Shown piece after piece: positions 9,379 to 16,713 of a DNA stretch of 25,990 bases. Location of the stretch: positions 1 to 25,990 of the forward strand of contig JBKKCR010000265.1 in assembly GCA_046712825.1 (NCBI GenBank), in the 5' to 3' direction. Each line of letters begins with the position of its first letter. Position 1 is the stretch's first letter. Both the position numbers and the translations under genes were made by a program. Under the pieces are notes generated by a model. The model saw only the letters and a list, made by a program, of their open reading frames with translations, was not told the DNA's origin and did no database searches. Origin of the DNA: DATFGK01 sp046712825. GTDB lineage: Bacteria > Actinomycetota > AC-67.

Positions 9379-9600
9379 ATGAACACCGACCTCAAGGCTG
9401 AAGGCAAGTGGGATCAGATGAAGGGCCGCGTCAAGGAAGCTTGGGGCGACCTGACCGATGACGACCTCGACAAGTCGGAAGGCAAGATGGACCGCCTGGT
9501 CGGCACCATCAAAGAGAAGACCGGCGAGACCGTCGACGTGATCGAGGACAAGCTCAGCAAGTTGCTCAACGCCATCGGCGACAAGGCGCACAAGAACTAA
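9379..9600 (+). CDS. csbD: CsbD family general stress protein
   Basis: A small hydrophilic, charged protein of 73 residues with the CsbD-family pattern: KAEGKWDQMKGRVKEAWGDL, then a second copy-like GKMDRLVGTIKEKTGE. The precise function of the family is unknown, and members are induced by general stress. Two ATGs are in frame, at 9373 and 9379. I chose 9379 because GGAGGG at 9367-9372 would touch the first ATG but leaves a normal 6-nt spacer before the second. The gene is monocistronic: a SigB-type promoter lies upstream and a strong hairpin terminator follows the stop codon. Confidence 0.92.
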   Translation: MNTDLKAEGKWDQMKGRVKEAWGDLTDDDLDKSEGKMDRLVGTIKEKTGETVDVIEDKLSKLLNAIGDKAHKN

Positions 9601-9617
9601 CGAAGCGATTCACTACT

Positions 9618-9653
9618 GGAGCCCGCGGCGACGCCGCGGGCTCCGTCAGTTTT
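9618..9653 (+). terminator. Rho-independent terminator after csbD
   Basis: A perfect 12-bp GC-rich stem (GGAGCCCGCGGC at 9618-9629, its complement at 9633-9644) encloses a 3-nt loop. It is followed by GTCAGTTTT. It begins 17 bp after the csbD stop and insulates csbD from the acyltransferase gene. Confidence 0.85.
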
Positions 9654-9723
9654 CGATGAAGCCGTAAGCGCAATATCCTGACAAGCGCTGGGTGCATGCC
9701 ACGGTCGTCTTAAAGGAGTTCGA

Positions 9724-10497
9724 ATGGGAGAGCGGGTTTACTCCTCGGTCATCGGCGCAGCGCTCGGCATGCTCAAGGGGATGAAGTGGACCGTCACGGT
9801 CATCGGCGGGGAGAACATCCCGACCAACGGCCCGGCCGTCCTCGCGTCCAACCACATCGGATACTTGGACTTCGTCTTCTCCGGCTACGCCGCACGAGAG
9901 CAAGGTCGCCGCGTGCGCTTCCTCGCGAAGAAGGAGATCTTCGACAAGCGCGGAGTCGGCTGGCTCATGCGGCAGATGGGTCACGTTCCCGTCGATCGTG
10001 ACGGCGCCGCGAAGGACAGCCTGACCGCCGCGCAGAACGAGGTCACGCGCGGCGAGATCATCGGCATGTTCCCCGAGGCGACGATCAGCCCGTCGTTCGT
10101 CCCGCGCCGCGGAAAAACGGGGACCGTCCGCCTCGCGCAGGAGACGGGCGCGCCGCTGATCCCGGTTGCCGTCTGGGGGACGCAGCGCATCCTCACGAAG
10201 TGGCGACCGAAGAACTTCAAACGAGGCATCCCCATCGTCGTGAACGTCGGTAAGCCGATGGATGCCCCGCCGGACGAGGACCCACAGGTGATCACCGACC
10301 GGCTCATGGAACGGATCACCGAGCTGCTCGGCGAGGCGCAGGCGGCCTATCCCGCCGAACCGAAAACCGACGACGACCGCTGGTGGATGCCGGCGCACCT
10401 CGGCGGCACCGCTCCGACGCCCGAGGATGCCGAGCGACGTCTCGAAAAAGATCGCGCCGAGAGAGCGCAACGTCGCGCGAAGGCTGGGAAGAGCTAG
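9724..10497 (+). CDS. Lysophospholipid (1-acyl-glycerol-3-phosphate) acyltransferase family, PlsC-type
   Basis: A 257-residue membrane-associated acyltransferase, likely to move an acyl chain to a lysophospholipid or related glycerolipid. Motif I is NHIGYLD (the NH-x4-D catalytic pair, residues about 43-49). Motif III is FPEATIS in place of the textbook FPEGTRS, a variant I recall from other actinobacterial members. PLIPVAVWGTQR is motif IV. AAGGAG sits about 6 nt before the ATG at 9724. A TATCCT hexamer at 9674-9679 could be its -10 box. The C-terminal 30 residues are charged and probably disordered. The stop codon abuts and slightly overlaps the end of the convergent integrase reading frame from the mobile element. 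The exact lipid substrate cannot be read from sequence. Confidence 0.88.
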   Translation: MGERVYSSVIGAALGMLKGMKWTVTVIGGENIPTNGPAVLASNHIGYLDFVFSGYAAREQGRRVRFLAKKEIFDKRGVGWLMRQMGHVPVDRDGAAKDSLTAAQNEVTRGEIIGMFPEATISPSFVPRRGKTGTVRLAQETGAPLIPVAVWGTQRILTKWRPKNFKRGIPIVVNVGKPMDAPPDEDPQVITDRLMERITELLGEAQAAYPAEPKTDDDRWWMPAHLGGTAPTPEDAERRLEKDRAERAQRRAKAGKS

Positions 10498-12389
10498 CCC
10501 GGCGCTAGAATCCCTCGCGGCCCCCATCGTCCAGTGGCCCAGGATGCCGCCCTTTCAAGGCGGAGATCGCGGGTTCGAATCCCGCTGGGGGCACGAACAG
10601 CAAGGGCAACATCCTCCCGAAGCGCATCCACCGAATCGGCGCTAATGGCCACCCGACATCGAGCAACGTGGGTGCCGGGGTCGTAGCGGACCTGCAAACG
10701 GAAAGCCTCGAAAAGGCGCCTAACGACGGGCTCGGGCAGCGAAGCAAAGTCGGCGTCACCGATCGGCAGAGCGTCGAGGAGGTCGGCCGATCCGGGCTGC
10801 TTCTCGCGGCGGTCTCCCTCGAGTTTGCGTAGCTCCTCGACTATCGCGCGCCGCTCCTGGTCGAGCTCCGCAAGGCGGTCCCGGACACCTCGGAATACCA
10901 GGCCGTCAGGGTCGTCCTCCCGTTCCAGGCTCTGAATCAAGCGCGCCTGGCGGGCGTCCAGCTTGCCGAGAGCACGGTGGACTGACTCGATCCTACCCTC
11001 ACGCTTCCGCTCGGGTTCGCCGTCGAGAGTCCTTTGCTCCGCCTCCAACATTGGACGGCGGTTCGCGCCGAAGATCCGTTCCCCGAAGAAACCGAAGATG
11101 CCCTCCAAGAGAGCCTTCTCCGACACGTACACCGTCGGAGGATGATCCGGAAAACGGCGTGCCGCCTCCAGTCCCCAGTTCTTCTTCGGCTCGCATACGT
11201 AGTAAGCGCTTCCACGCCGAGTGCGCCCGTACATCCTCCGCTCGCACAGCTCGCATACGACGAACGAGCGGAGCGGATAGCTCCTACGGGCGTCAGGGTG
11301 TCCCGTGTTCGGCCCCGCAATGTTTCGCGAACCCTTTCGGTGATCAGCGACACCGGCGGCCGCCTCGAACAACTCGCGAGTCACGATCGGCTCGTGCGTC
11401 GGGTCGGCGGACCACACCCACGCATCCGGTGGATTGACCTTGCCCCCCTTCTTGGTTGCGCGGCGATTCCAGACCATGAACCCCGTGTACTTGGGGTTGT
11501 GAAGCAGGTCGCGCACGGCCGAGCGGCACCAGTAATCGCGACGGCGAGCGGGATCCGGAGACACGGGAGACGGGTACGTCTCAAGATCGGCGTTCAAGCG
11601 TTCCGTGATCGCCGCATATCCCAGACGCTCGACTATTCGCCACATGAAGATCTGGTGCACGACCGGCGCGCGCACCGGATCGGGAACGAGACGCGTCTTG
11701 GTCCGTCCCTCCGCGCGCCGCGCAGGAACCGGGTGCGGAATCTTCTCGGCGAGATACCCGTACGGCGGCTGCCCGACGTTCCATCCTTGCCGCGTGTGCT
11801 CGCACGCCCCGTCCCAGGACTTCTCCAGGAGCTCGAGGACGTACCACTCCGCGACACCTTGCTTGACGCGGCGGGTAAGGATGGTCGTCGCGCGCTTGCC
11901 GTTCAGGACGATCGGCTCGTCGGCCGCGAACAGCGCGACTCCCGCGCGTTCTAGGTCGTACTCGATCTTCGTTCCGTAGTAAGTACGCCTAGCGATCCGC
12001 TCGATCGATTCGCAGATGACGGCGTCGAATCTGCGATCCGGCCGTTGCGCTTCCGACAGGAGGTCTTGGATCCCGCCATCGCGTGGTATGGGGATGTCGA
12101 ATCGCTCATGTGCAACTCCGCGGCCCCGCAGCTCGAGGTCCTTCCGGCCGGACTCGACGTCGTAGAAATGGGAGACGATGAACCCGCCTTCCGGGAGCGC
12201 TGCACGCGAGTTATGCAGTTGCCGCGGCAGCGACAGCGTTGGGTCCTGCTGATCCTCGGTTGAAACGCGCCCCCACCAAGCGAAGCGGAGGGGCGCGCCG
12301 AACGAACCCTTCGCTGCGGACTGCGACCCGCCTATCTCTCGGCCCGCCTGCCGTGCTCTCCCCGACTCCGGCGCCTTTCGCCGAGACAT
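10494..12389 (-). CDS. Large serine recombinase (site-specific integrase)
   Basis: A 631-residue serine integrase that would catalyse insertion and excision of the element. Residues about 33-180 are the resolvase catalytic domain, with nucleophile Ser43 in GRVSTEDQQ and catalytic arginines in ESIERIARR (128-135). A recombinase domain follows (QPPYGYLAEKI, then HNPKYTGFMVWNRR). Next come a zinc ribbon (CELC at 379-382 and Cys399) and a long charged coiled coil (about 445-530). The ATG at 12389 has an excellent GGAGGTG ribosome site 7 nt upstream. It overlaps the preceding small gene by 58 nt. The frame has no stop before tRNA-Glu: residues 600-624 are antisense tRNA translation and 625-631 derive from host flank, ending opposite the acyltransferase stop. 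The C-terminus in the free element must differ. Confidence 0.9.
   Translation of the reverse strand: MSRRKAPESGRARQAGREIGGSQSAAKGSFGAPLRFAWWGRVSTEDQQDPTLSLPRQLHNSRAALPEGGFIVSHFYDVESGRKDLELRGRGVAHERFDIPIPRDGGIQDLLSEAQRPDRRFDAVICESIERIARRTYYGTKIEYDLERAGVALFAADEPIVLNGKRATTILTRRVKQGVAEWYVLELLEKSWDGACEHTRQGWNVGQPPYGYLAEKIPHPVPARRAEGRTKTRLVPDPVRAPVVHQIFMWRIVERLGYAAITERLNADLETYPSPVSPDPARRRDYWCRSAVRDLLHNPKYTGFMVWNRRATKKGGKVNPPDAWVWSADPTHEPIVTRELFEAAAGVADHRKGSRNIAGPNTGHPDARRSYPLRSFVVCELCERRMYGRTRRGSAYYVCEPKKNWGLEAARRFPDHPPTVYVSEKALLEGIFGFFGERIFGANRRPMLEAEQRTLDGEPERKREGRIESVHRALGKLDARQARLIQSLEREDDPDGLVFRGVRDRLAELDQERRAIVEELRKLEGDRREKQPGSADLLDALPIGDADFASLPEPVVRRLFEAFRLQVRYDPGTHVARCRVAISADSVDALREDVALAVRAPSGIRTRDLRLERAASWATGRWGPRGILAPG
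10520..10593 (+). tRNA. tRNA-Glu (anticodon UUC), integration site
   Basis: The full cloverleaf can be drawn. The acceptor stem is GCCCCCA (10520-10526) with TGGGGGC (10586-10592) and discriminator A at 10593. The anticodon stem is CCGCC/GGCGG around loop CTTTCAA (10552-10558), anticodon TTC. The T stem is GCGGG/CCCGC around TTCGAAT. CCA is not encoded. Its 3' end faces a conjugative element whose integrase gene lies immediately beyond and reads antisense through it. This is the usual geometry of a tRNA attachment site. Confidence 0.96.
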
Positions 12390-12541
12390 GCAAGCACCTC
12401 CCTGATCGCCCTAGCCTGCTCGATCCGAAGCTCCCGGCCCTCCTCGCCCGAAACGACGTCGATCTCGAAGACGCATTCGGGCACCGGCCGGGGCTCGAAC
12501 CCTTCCGACGAGCGATGATACTTCGAGGACGGGACAGCCAC
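12332..12541 (-). CDS. Small protein upstream of integrase (unknown; recombination accessory candidate)
   Basis: A 69-residue protein of unknown family. It starts at the GTG at 12541, only 4 nt after the stop of the preceding small gene, and overlaps the integrase start by 58 nt. An acidic N-terminal half (PECVFEIDVVSGEEG) is followed by a helical stretch (RELRIEQARAIREVLACL) and a basic tail (GERRRSRGEHGRRAER). Its place directly before the integrase and its small charged nature would suit a recombination directionality factor or similar accessory protein, but no recognised excisionase motif is visible. No strong ribosome site is seen; coupling to the upstream gene is likely. Confidence 0.5.
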   Translation of the reverse strand: MAVPSSKYHRSSEGFEPRPVPECVFEIDVVSGEEGRELRIEQARAIREVLACLGERRRSRGEHGRRAER

Positions 12542-12545
12542 GGGC

Positions 12546-12794
12546 CTACGATGGCCGCCAGAATCGCAGCTCCGGGGCGCCTTCGAGTCGGGCGAGCCGC
12601 TCGCGCATCTCCGATTGACCTTCGGTGAGGCCGTCTATCTTCGCATCGAGACGCTCTACGACACGTGCGAGAGGCATCCCTTCCGGCGCCCCGACGGTGC
12701 GACGGAGCGATCGACTGTTCGCGAAGTAGCCGAGCAACGCGGCAAGGGTTGGGGGGCCGGCGGCGATAGACACGATAAGGATCTCAGGACTCAC
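12546..12794 (-). CDS. Small membrane-anchored coiled-coil protein (unknown)
   Basis: An 82-residue protein. The GTG start at 12794 was chosen because GAGG lies 6 nt upstream and the frame then opens with a membrane helix (MSPEILIVSIAAGPPTLAALL). It overlaps the end of the Replic_Relax gene by 11 nt. The helix is followed by a linker and a coiled coil (RVVERLDAKIDGLTEGQSEM). The layout resembles small phage-type holin-like or spanin-like proteins, and also small membrane accessory proteins of conjugation genes. No function can be assigned. The reading frame runs further upstream inside the relaxase gene, but that part looks like shadow sequence. Confidence 0.6.
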   Translation of the reverse strand: MSPEILIVSIAAGPPTLAALLGYFANSRSLRRTVGAPEGMPLARVVERLDAKIDGLTEGQSEMRERLARLEGAPELRFWRPS

Positions 12795-13563
12795 CGGCAA
12801 CCTCACAAGCGATGTCCTCGAGCGACTTCCTCGAGTCGCTTCCGATGGCGAGCCAGGCTTTGCTCGAGAGCGGATCGTCGGCGACTCGATCAACTGTTGT
12901 GGTGAACGTCGATACCCCACATCCGCCGAGGAGGCGTCGGACTTCGGCCTCCCGGCGCGAGGTCAGAACGACGAACAGGAGGACGTCGGCCGTGTTCGAG
13001 AGACGCGCTGCTCTCGCGTACTCGGCGCACTTGGTGGCAACGACCTCGAGCTCCTCGCTGCCTCGATCGAACTCCAGGAAGAAGCTCAGACGACGTCGTC
13101 CCAGCCTGAGGACGCCGAAGCCATCTGGGCGCACGATTGGGGCCCACGTCGCTGCGCACCGAGCCTCGCCCCACCAGATCTCGACTGCAGCATCCCTTAC
13201 CTGTCTGCATCGATTCGCAAGCCGGGAGAACACTGAGTTGATTCCGAGGAGATGCTTCAGGCGCGGGCTGTGTTCAAGCCCGAGCAGCCGTGCGGTTCTT
13301 ACGTCGAGCTCCTTCGGATCAACCCCACGTTCAGCGGCGACGATGGCGGTGCCCTTCGGGCCGAGGACGTAATGCCTGGGATGAGAACCGGTCTTTCGGT
13401 GAGGTTGGAACCGGAGGAGCACTTTCTCTTGGGCAAGGATGTGGAGTCGTCTGCGGGCTCGACGTGGTGAGTCGAAATGAAGATCAGAAAGCTGATGAGT
13501 TGTTAGCACACGATGTTCGTATACATCCGAGCAGATCCTTCGATCCCGATCCGTGATCTTCAA
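12784..13563 (-). CDS. Replication-relaxation (Replic_Relax) family protein, putative MobC-like relaxase
   Basis: A 259-residue protein with an N-terminal winged helix (DRDRRICSDVYEHRVLTTHQLSDLHF), then RRRLHILAQEKVLLRF and the HYVLGPKGTAIVA wing. This is the signature start of the Replic_Relax family. The second half is a nuclease-like domain with acidic and basic residues (FFLEFDRGSEE, with KCAEYARA following) in the PD-(D/E)xK style. Family members lie in actinobacterial plasmids and ICEs, and some are counted as MOBC-type relaxases. It would nick or unwind the element's origin and pass DNA to VirD4. The start is TTG at 13563 with GAAGG 7 nt upstream. A perfect inverted repeat lies 17 bp upstream of the start, and the VirD4 gene ends beyond it. 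Nicking activity is inferred, not shown. Confidence 0.75.
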   Translation of the reverse strand: MKITDRDRRICSDVYEHRVLTTHQLSDLHFDSPRRARRRLHILAQEKVLLRFQPHRKTGSHPRHYVLGPKGTAIVAAERGVDPKELDVRTARLLGLEHSPRLKHLLGINSVFSRLANRCRQVRDAAVEIWWGEARCAATWAPIVRPDGFGVLRLGRRRLSFFLEFDRGSEELEVVATKCAEYARAARLSNTADVLLFVVLTSRREAEVRRLLGGCGVSTFTTTVDRVADDPLSSKAWLAIGSDSRKSLEDIACEVAGES

Positions 13564-13580
13564 TGGGGGGCCTTCTTGCC

Positions 13581-13619
13581 CGCCTCAGTCCGCGGGCGTT
13601 CCGCCCGCGGACTGAGGCG
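13581..13619. repeat. Perfect 18-bp inverted repeat with 3-nt loop, between virD4-like and relaxase-like genes
   Basis: CGCCTCAGTCCGCGGGCG (13581-13598) pairs with 13602-13619 without a mismatch across the loop TTC. Neither strand has a T-run after it, so it is not a standard intrinsic terminator. It sits in the 127-bp gap between the coupling-protein stop and the relaxase-like TTG start. It could be a U-less actinobacterial terminator or mRNA stabiliser, or part of a transfer origin. Confidence 0.85.
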
Positions 13620-13690
13620 AGTGCTGGCTGGGAACGGCCCAGGTGCGACCGGGTCTGACGTGCCCGGATGGGGCACTGCCCTGGGGCCAC

Positions 13691-16147
13691 TCATGGGCGG
13701 CTCCTCGATCGGCTCAGGGATTGGCCCACGGGTTGGCTGCCCTGCTGGCCCCTGGTTTGCGTGATTGGCAGGAGGTGCTTCTCGGGATACATGTGCCGGT
13801 CGACGATCCGTTCTTCGATGGTCGACCGCTCCACTCCGAAGCGCTCGGCGCTGGAGCTTCGGACAGAATCGGCTCTGGCGGTATCACCGGCAGGAAGCGG
13901 GTTCGTTCGAAAAGTGAACCCGGCGCTCTGTCCACCGCCGACGCATGGCCTGCACGCGGCCTGATACGCCGCAAGGTGTGAGAGGTCGTGATCGGTCAGC
14001 TCAGGAGCGAAGTGTCGCTGCAGCTGATGCGCGTCGTCCGGGGAGCAGGCGAAGACGATCTTGGTTCGAGCGTTGGCCGCAAGCGCCTCCCGCATCTCGC
14101 GCGGGAGCTGCCCGAGGTGCTGGTGAGCCAGAACCAACGAGAGCCGGTAACCCCTGGCTTCCGCGAGGAGATCTTCGAAAGACCGAGGAAGCGCGAGATA
14201 GTTGTGCATCTCATCGACGTACAGAGTTACGTCGCGACGCTCCTCCTCAGGTCGATCCGCGCGCCGCATACACGCTTGCCAGATGCGCGCGATAGCAAAT
14301 GCCCCCAGTAGCCGCGAGGTTTCCTCGCCCAGAGTTCCCTTCGGGATCCGAACCAGCAGCAGCCCTCCGGAATCCAGGAGCGCCCCTATGTCGAGACGGG
14401 ACTCTGCTTGCCCCACGATGGCGCGGACGGGGCCTCGTAGAAGGAAGGCTCGCAGCTTGTTGAGCAGCGGCGCGATGTGGATAGCGCGCTGCTGCTCGGG
14501 AAGCCGCTCGTACCAAGTCCAGAAAGCACCGATGCCGACGACGTCCGCAACTCGTTCTCGAAGTTCTCTGCGCCACTGCTGATGGGAGAGGAGGAGCGGG
14601 ACTTCCGCGAGGGTGGCGCCCGGAACCTGTTTAAGAGTCAGACAAGCTGCCCGCATGATGTCGTCAGTGCGGGGACCCCACCAGGGTTCGTAGATCCGCT
14701 TGAAGACCCCAAGAACGTGATCGACAACGAGATCGTCGTCCTCACCGGCGAGTACGTTCAAACCGACTGCTGTTTGCTTGTCATCCGGATCGAGAACGCA
14801 GGTTCGCTCCTCGGCTCCAGGCGGGAGTCGCTCGAGAATCGCCTGAACGAGATCGCCTTTGGGGTCAACAACAACGGCAGCGCGGCCGGCCTCGGCATCC
14901 TGAAGTACGAGTTGCGCCAGAAGCGTTGACTTCCCGGTGCCTGTCTCTCCGATGACGTGGAAGTGGTGACGCGCATCCTCCACCGAGATCGCCACCGACC
15001 GTCTGATCGCCGAATGATCACTGACGCCAAGCACCTTTCCGGTGGCCGGAACCGCTCTTGGTGGCGGGACGGTGCGAGCGCCTGCGCGCTCGAGGCCTGC
15101 GACTGCGCCGGCGGGTGCAAGCGTCGCGAGCTGGGCGAGTTCGGGAACGGAGAGCAGGTAGGGCTTGCGAAGAGCCCGGTCTTGCATGAGGTGAATCCCA
15201 CCGCGGCTACGCCTGCGCCTGAAGCCGTTGCGCCCTTCGAAGACCGCGTACGCACCGGCGAGCGCGTGGATCCGGCCGCGTGCCTTCTCGATATCTGGCG
15301 ACGATACCGCGAGCCGTACAACGCACTCCCATAGCGGTGATGCTGCCTTGCCCAGGATCGCACGAACGTCCTGCTCGACACTTGGATCGGGAGCGGGTCG
15401 GTAGCCTTGCTTGCCTCGTCCCGTTCGCCACGTCGAGACGGTTGGGCGGCCACCGCCGGCGCGGAGTATGTGGGCCGCTCGGCGGAATCGACGCCGAGCG
15501 TGTGAGACCGCAGGTCGGGCAAGGACTTGGATCGCCGCAGACTCTCCGTCGTCAAGGCCGGTCAGCGACGCTAGCGCCAGCGCGAGCGGGTCTTCGCTGG
15601 GAGGGGCCGCGATAGGGAACCAATCTGCCTCAGCGAGCGCGAGCTCTGTGGACTCAGCGCGCGCGCCCAGATCCTTGAGCGGATCGCTCTCGGCCCGGAC
15701 GACTTGAGCGCCGGGGAAGGCGACTTCGACTGCTCGCTCGATGAGCCCGGGAGGAACGACCCGGGGAACCCAGAGAGCGACTTCCACCTCCTCGGGGCGC
15801 CCCGTGATTTCCCACGACAGGTGCGGCTGACCATCGATGATGCGTCTCCACCAGGGCCTGAGCAGGGCGTGAAGCCCCATCCACAGGACGAGGGCCGACT
15901 GTGGATCAACCTGTGGAGGGGGGAAGATGCGGATCCGCCTGGCCCCATCCCGGACGGCTCTATCCCGGCGAGCCCTAAGCAGTCGAACGACCGCGACGAC
16001 CGTCAGGACCACGAGTGCGATCCCTACGAGCCACGGAAGAGCTTCGACCGCAACGTGCCTGACCACTCGCAGAGCACGTCGGCCGAAGCCGTCCGGGTCC
16101 ACCAAGAACCGCGACAAGGGGCCACCCGGCAGCGGAGATGAGGTCAC
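13691..16147 (-). CDS. Type IV coupling protein (VirD4/TraD-like conjugation ATPase)
   Basis: An 818-residue ATPase expected to dock the relaxase-DNA complex and drive DNA into the secretion channel. I chose the GTG at 16147. It follows the stop of the peptidoglycan hydrolase gene by 14 nt, and AAGGGG lies just upstream. One membrane helix is at about 36-57 (LPWLVGIALVVLTVVAVV). Walker A is GETGTGKST (400-408), VVVDPKGDL follows, and Walker B is VTLYVDEMHNYL (from about 640). The conserved AHQHLGQL lies after it, in the position of the Q/sensor motif of this superfamily. The N-terminal 350 residues form a large domain absent from minimal VirD4 proteins. The tail is rich in Gln, Ser and Arg (SLSRSRSRP). 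Confidence 0.88.
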   Translation of the reverse strand: MTSSPLPGGPLSRFLVDPDGFGRRALRVVRHVAVEALPWLVGIALVVLTVVAVVRLLRARRDRAVRDGARRIRIFPPPQVDPQSALVLWMGLHALLRPWWRRIIDGQPHLSWEITGRPEEVEVALWVPRVVPPGLIERAVEVAFPGAQVVRAESDPLKDLGARAESTELALAEADWFPIAAPPSEDPLALALASLTGLDDGESAAIQVLARPAVSHARRRFRRAAHILRAGGGRPTVSTWRTGRGKQGYRPAPDPSVEQDVRAILGKAASPLWECVVRLAVSSPDIEKARGRIHALAGAYAVFEGRNGFRRRRSRGGIHLMQDRALRKPYLLSVPELAQLATLAPAGAVAGLERAGARTVPPPRAVPATGKVLGVSDHSAIRRSVAISVEDARHHFHVIGETGTGKSTLLAQLVLQDAEAGRAAVVVDPKGDLVQAILERLPPGAEERTCVLDPDDKQTAVGLNVLAGEDDDLVVDHVLGVFKRIYEPWWGPRTDDIMRAACLTLKQVPGATLAEVPLLLSHQQWRRELRERVADVVGIGAFWTWYERLPEQQRAIHIAPLLNKLRAFLLRGPVRAIVGQAESRLDIGALLDSGGLLLVRIPKGTLGEETSRLLGAFAIARIWQACMRRADRPEEERRDVTLYVDEMHNYLALPRSFEDLLAEARGYRLSLVLAHQHLGQLPREMREALAANARTKIVFACSPDDAHQLQRHFAPELTDHDLSHLAAYQAACRPCVGGGQSAGFTFRTNPLPAGDTARADSVRSSSAERFGVERSTIEERIVDRHMYPEKHLLPITQTRGQQGSQPVGQSLSRSRSRP

Positions 16148-16161
16148 GACCGGACGCCCCT

Positions 16162-16713
16162 TCACGAGTCGTACCCCACGTGGATGTGGTCGAGGTGGTC
16201 CTTGGTGAACGAGGTGAGCTCTCCGTTCGAGAGCACCCACGGCCCGCCCAATTCACCCGGCAGCAGAGATTGCGGCAGCGCCAAGACTGCCTCCATGACG
16301 TCACGAGCGGCATCGTTCGTCGGCGAAACCGGCGCACCGTCAACCCCGAGGATGTCAACGGCTCGACCGAACACGTGATTGGAAAGGCGGTCCGTTCCTT
16401 TCACGAAGTAGGTGTGGCCCGTGATCAGTGGTCCGACGGGCGCGAGCTCATGCGTCTCGGCGAGCGAAAGCAGCACTGCGAGGACTCGGGGATCGACTGT
16501 TCCTGCCGCGACATCACCGCGCGCCGCCGGCGTTAGCCCAATCGCCGGATTCGACAGGACCGCCTGACCGAGCTCCGAGAGGTCGGGCAACACTTCGTCG
16601 ATTGATCTCGACGAGGAAACGCTGCCGAACCCACCGGCGACGGCACCCAGAACGAGCACTGGGATGAGGAGCAGGCTTGCGAGCGCAGTGGCGAGGATCT
16701 TGATGGGCGTCAA
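16162..16713 (-). CDS. Secreted M15-like peptidoglycan peptidase of the conjugation operon
   Basis: A 183-residue protein with an N-terminal membrane or signal helix (ILATALASLLLIPVLVLGAV). The zinc-site pattern of D-Ala-D-Ala/VanY-type peptidases is present: His113 and Asp120 in SNHVFGRAVDI, then DHLDHIHVGY near the C-terminus with His176 and His178. It probably trims the cell wall locally so that the conjugation channel can be assembled, as other wall hydrolases do in type IV systems. The start is TTG at 16713, overlapping the VirB4 stop as TTGA, so translation is probably coupled. At 183 residues it is a minimal version of the family. Confidence 0.75.
   Translation of the reverse strand: MTPIKILATALASLLLIPVLVLGAVAGGFGSVSSSRSIDEVLPDLSELGQAVLSNPAIGLTPAARGDVAAGTVDPRVLAVLLSLAETHELAPVGPLITGHTYFVKGTDRLSNHVFGRAVDILGVDGAPVSPTNDAARDVMEAVLALPQSLLPGELGGPWVLSNGELTSFTKDHLDHIHVGYDS

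Noticed and set aside
10505..10759. 84-codon minus-strand frame containing PPAGFEPAISALKG
   Set aside because: This peptide is the familiar false translation of an antisense tRNA and is not a gene.
13581..13619. Calling the 18-bp inverted repeat a standard intrinsic terminator
   Set aside because: No T-run follows on either strand, so it was listed as a repeat with open function.
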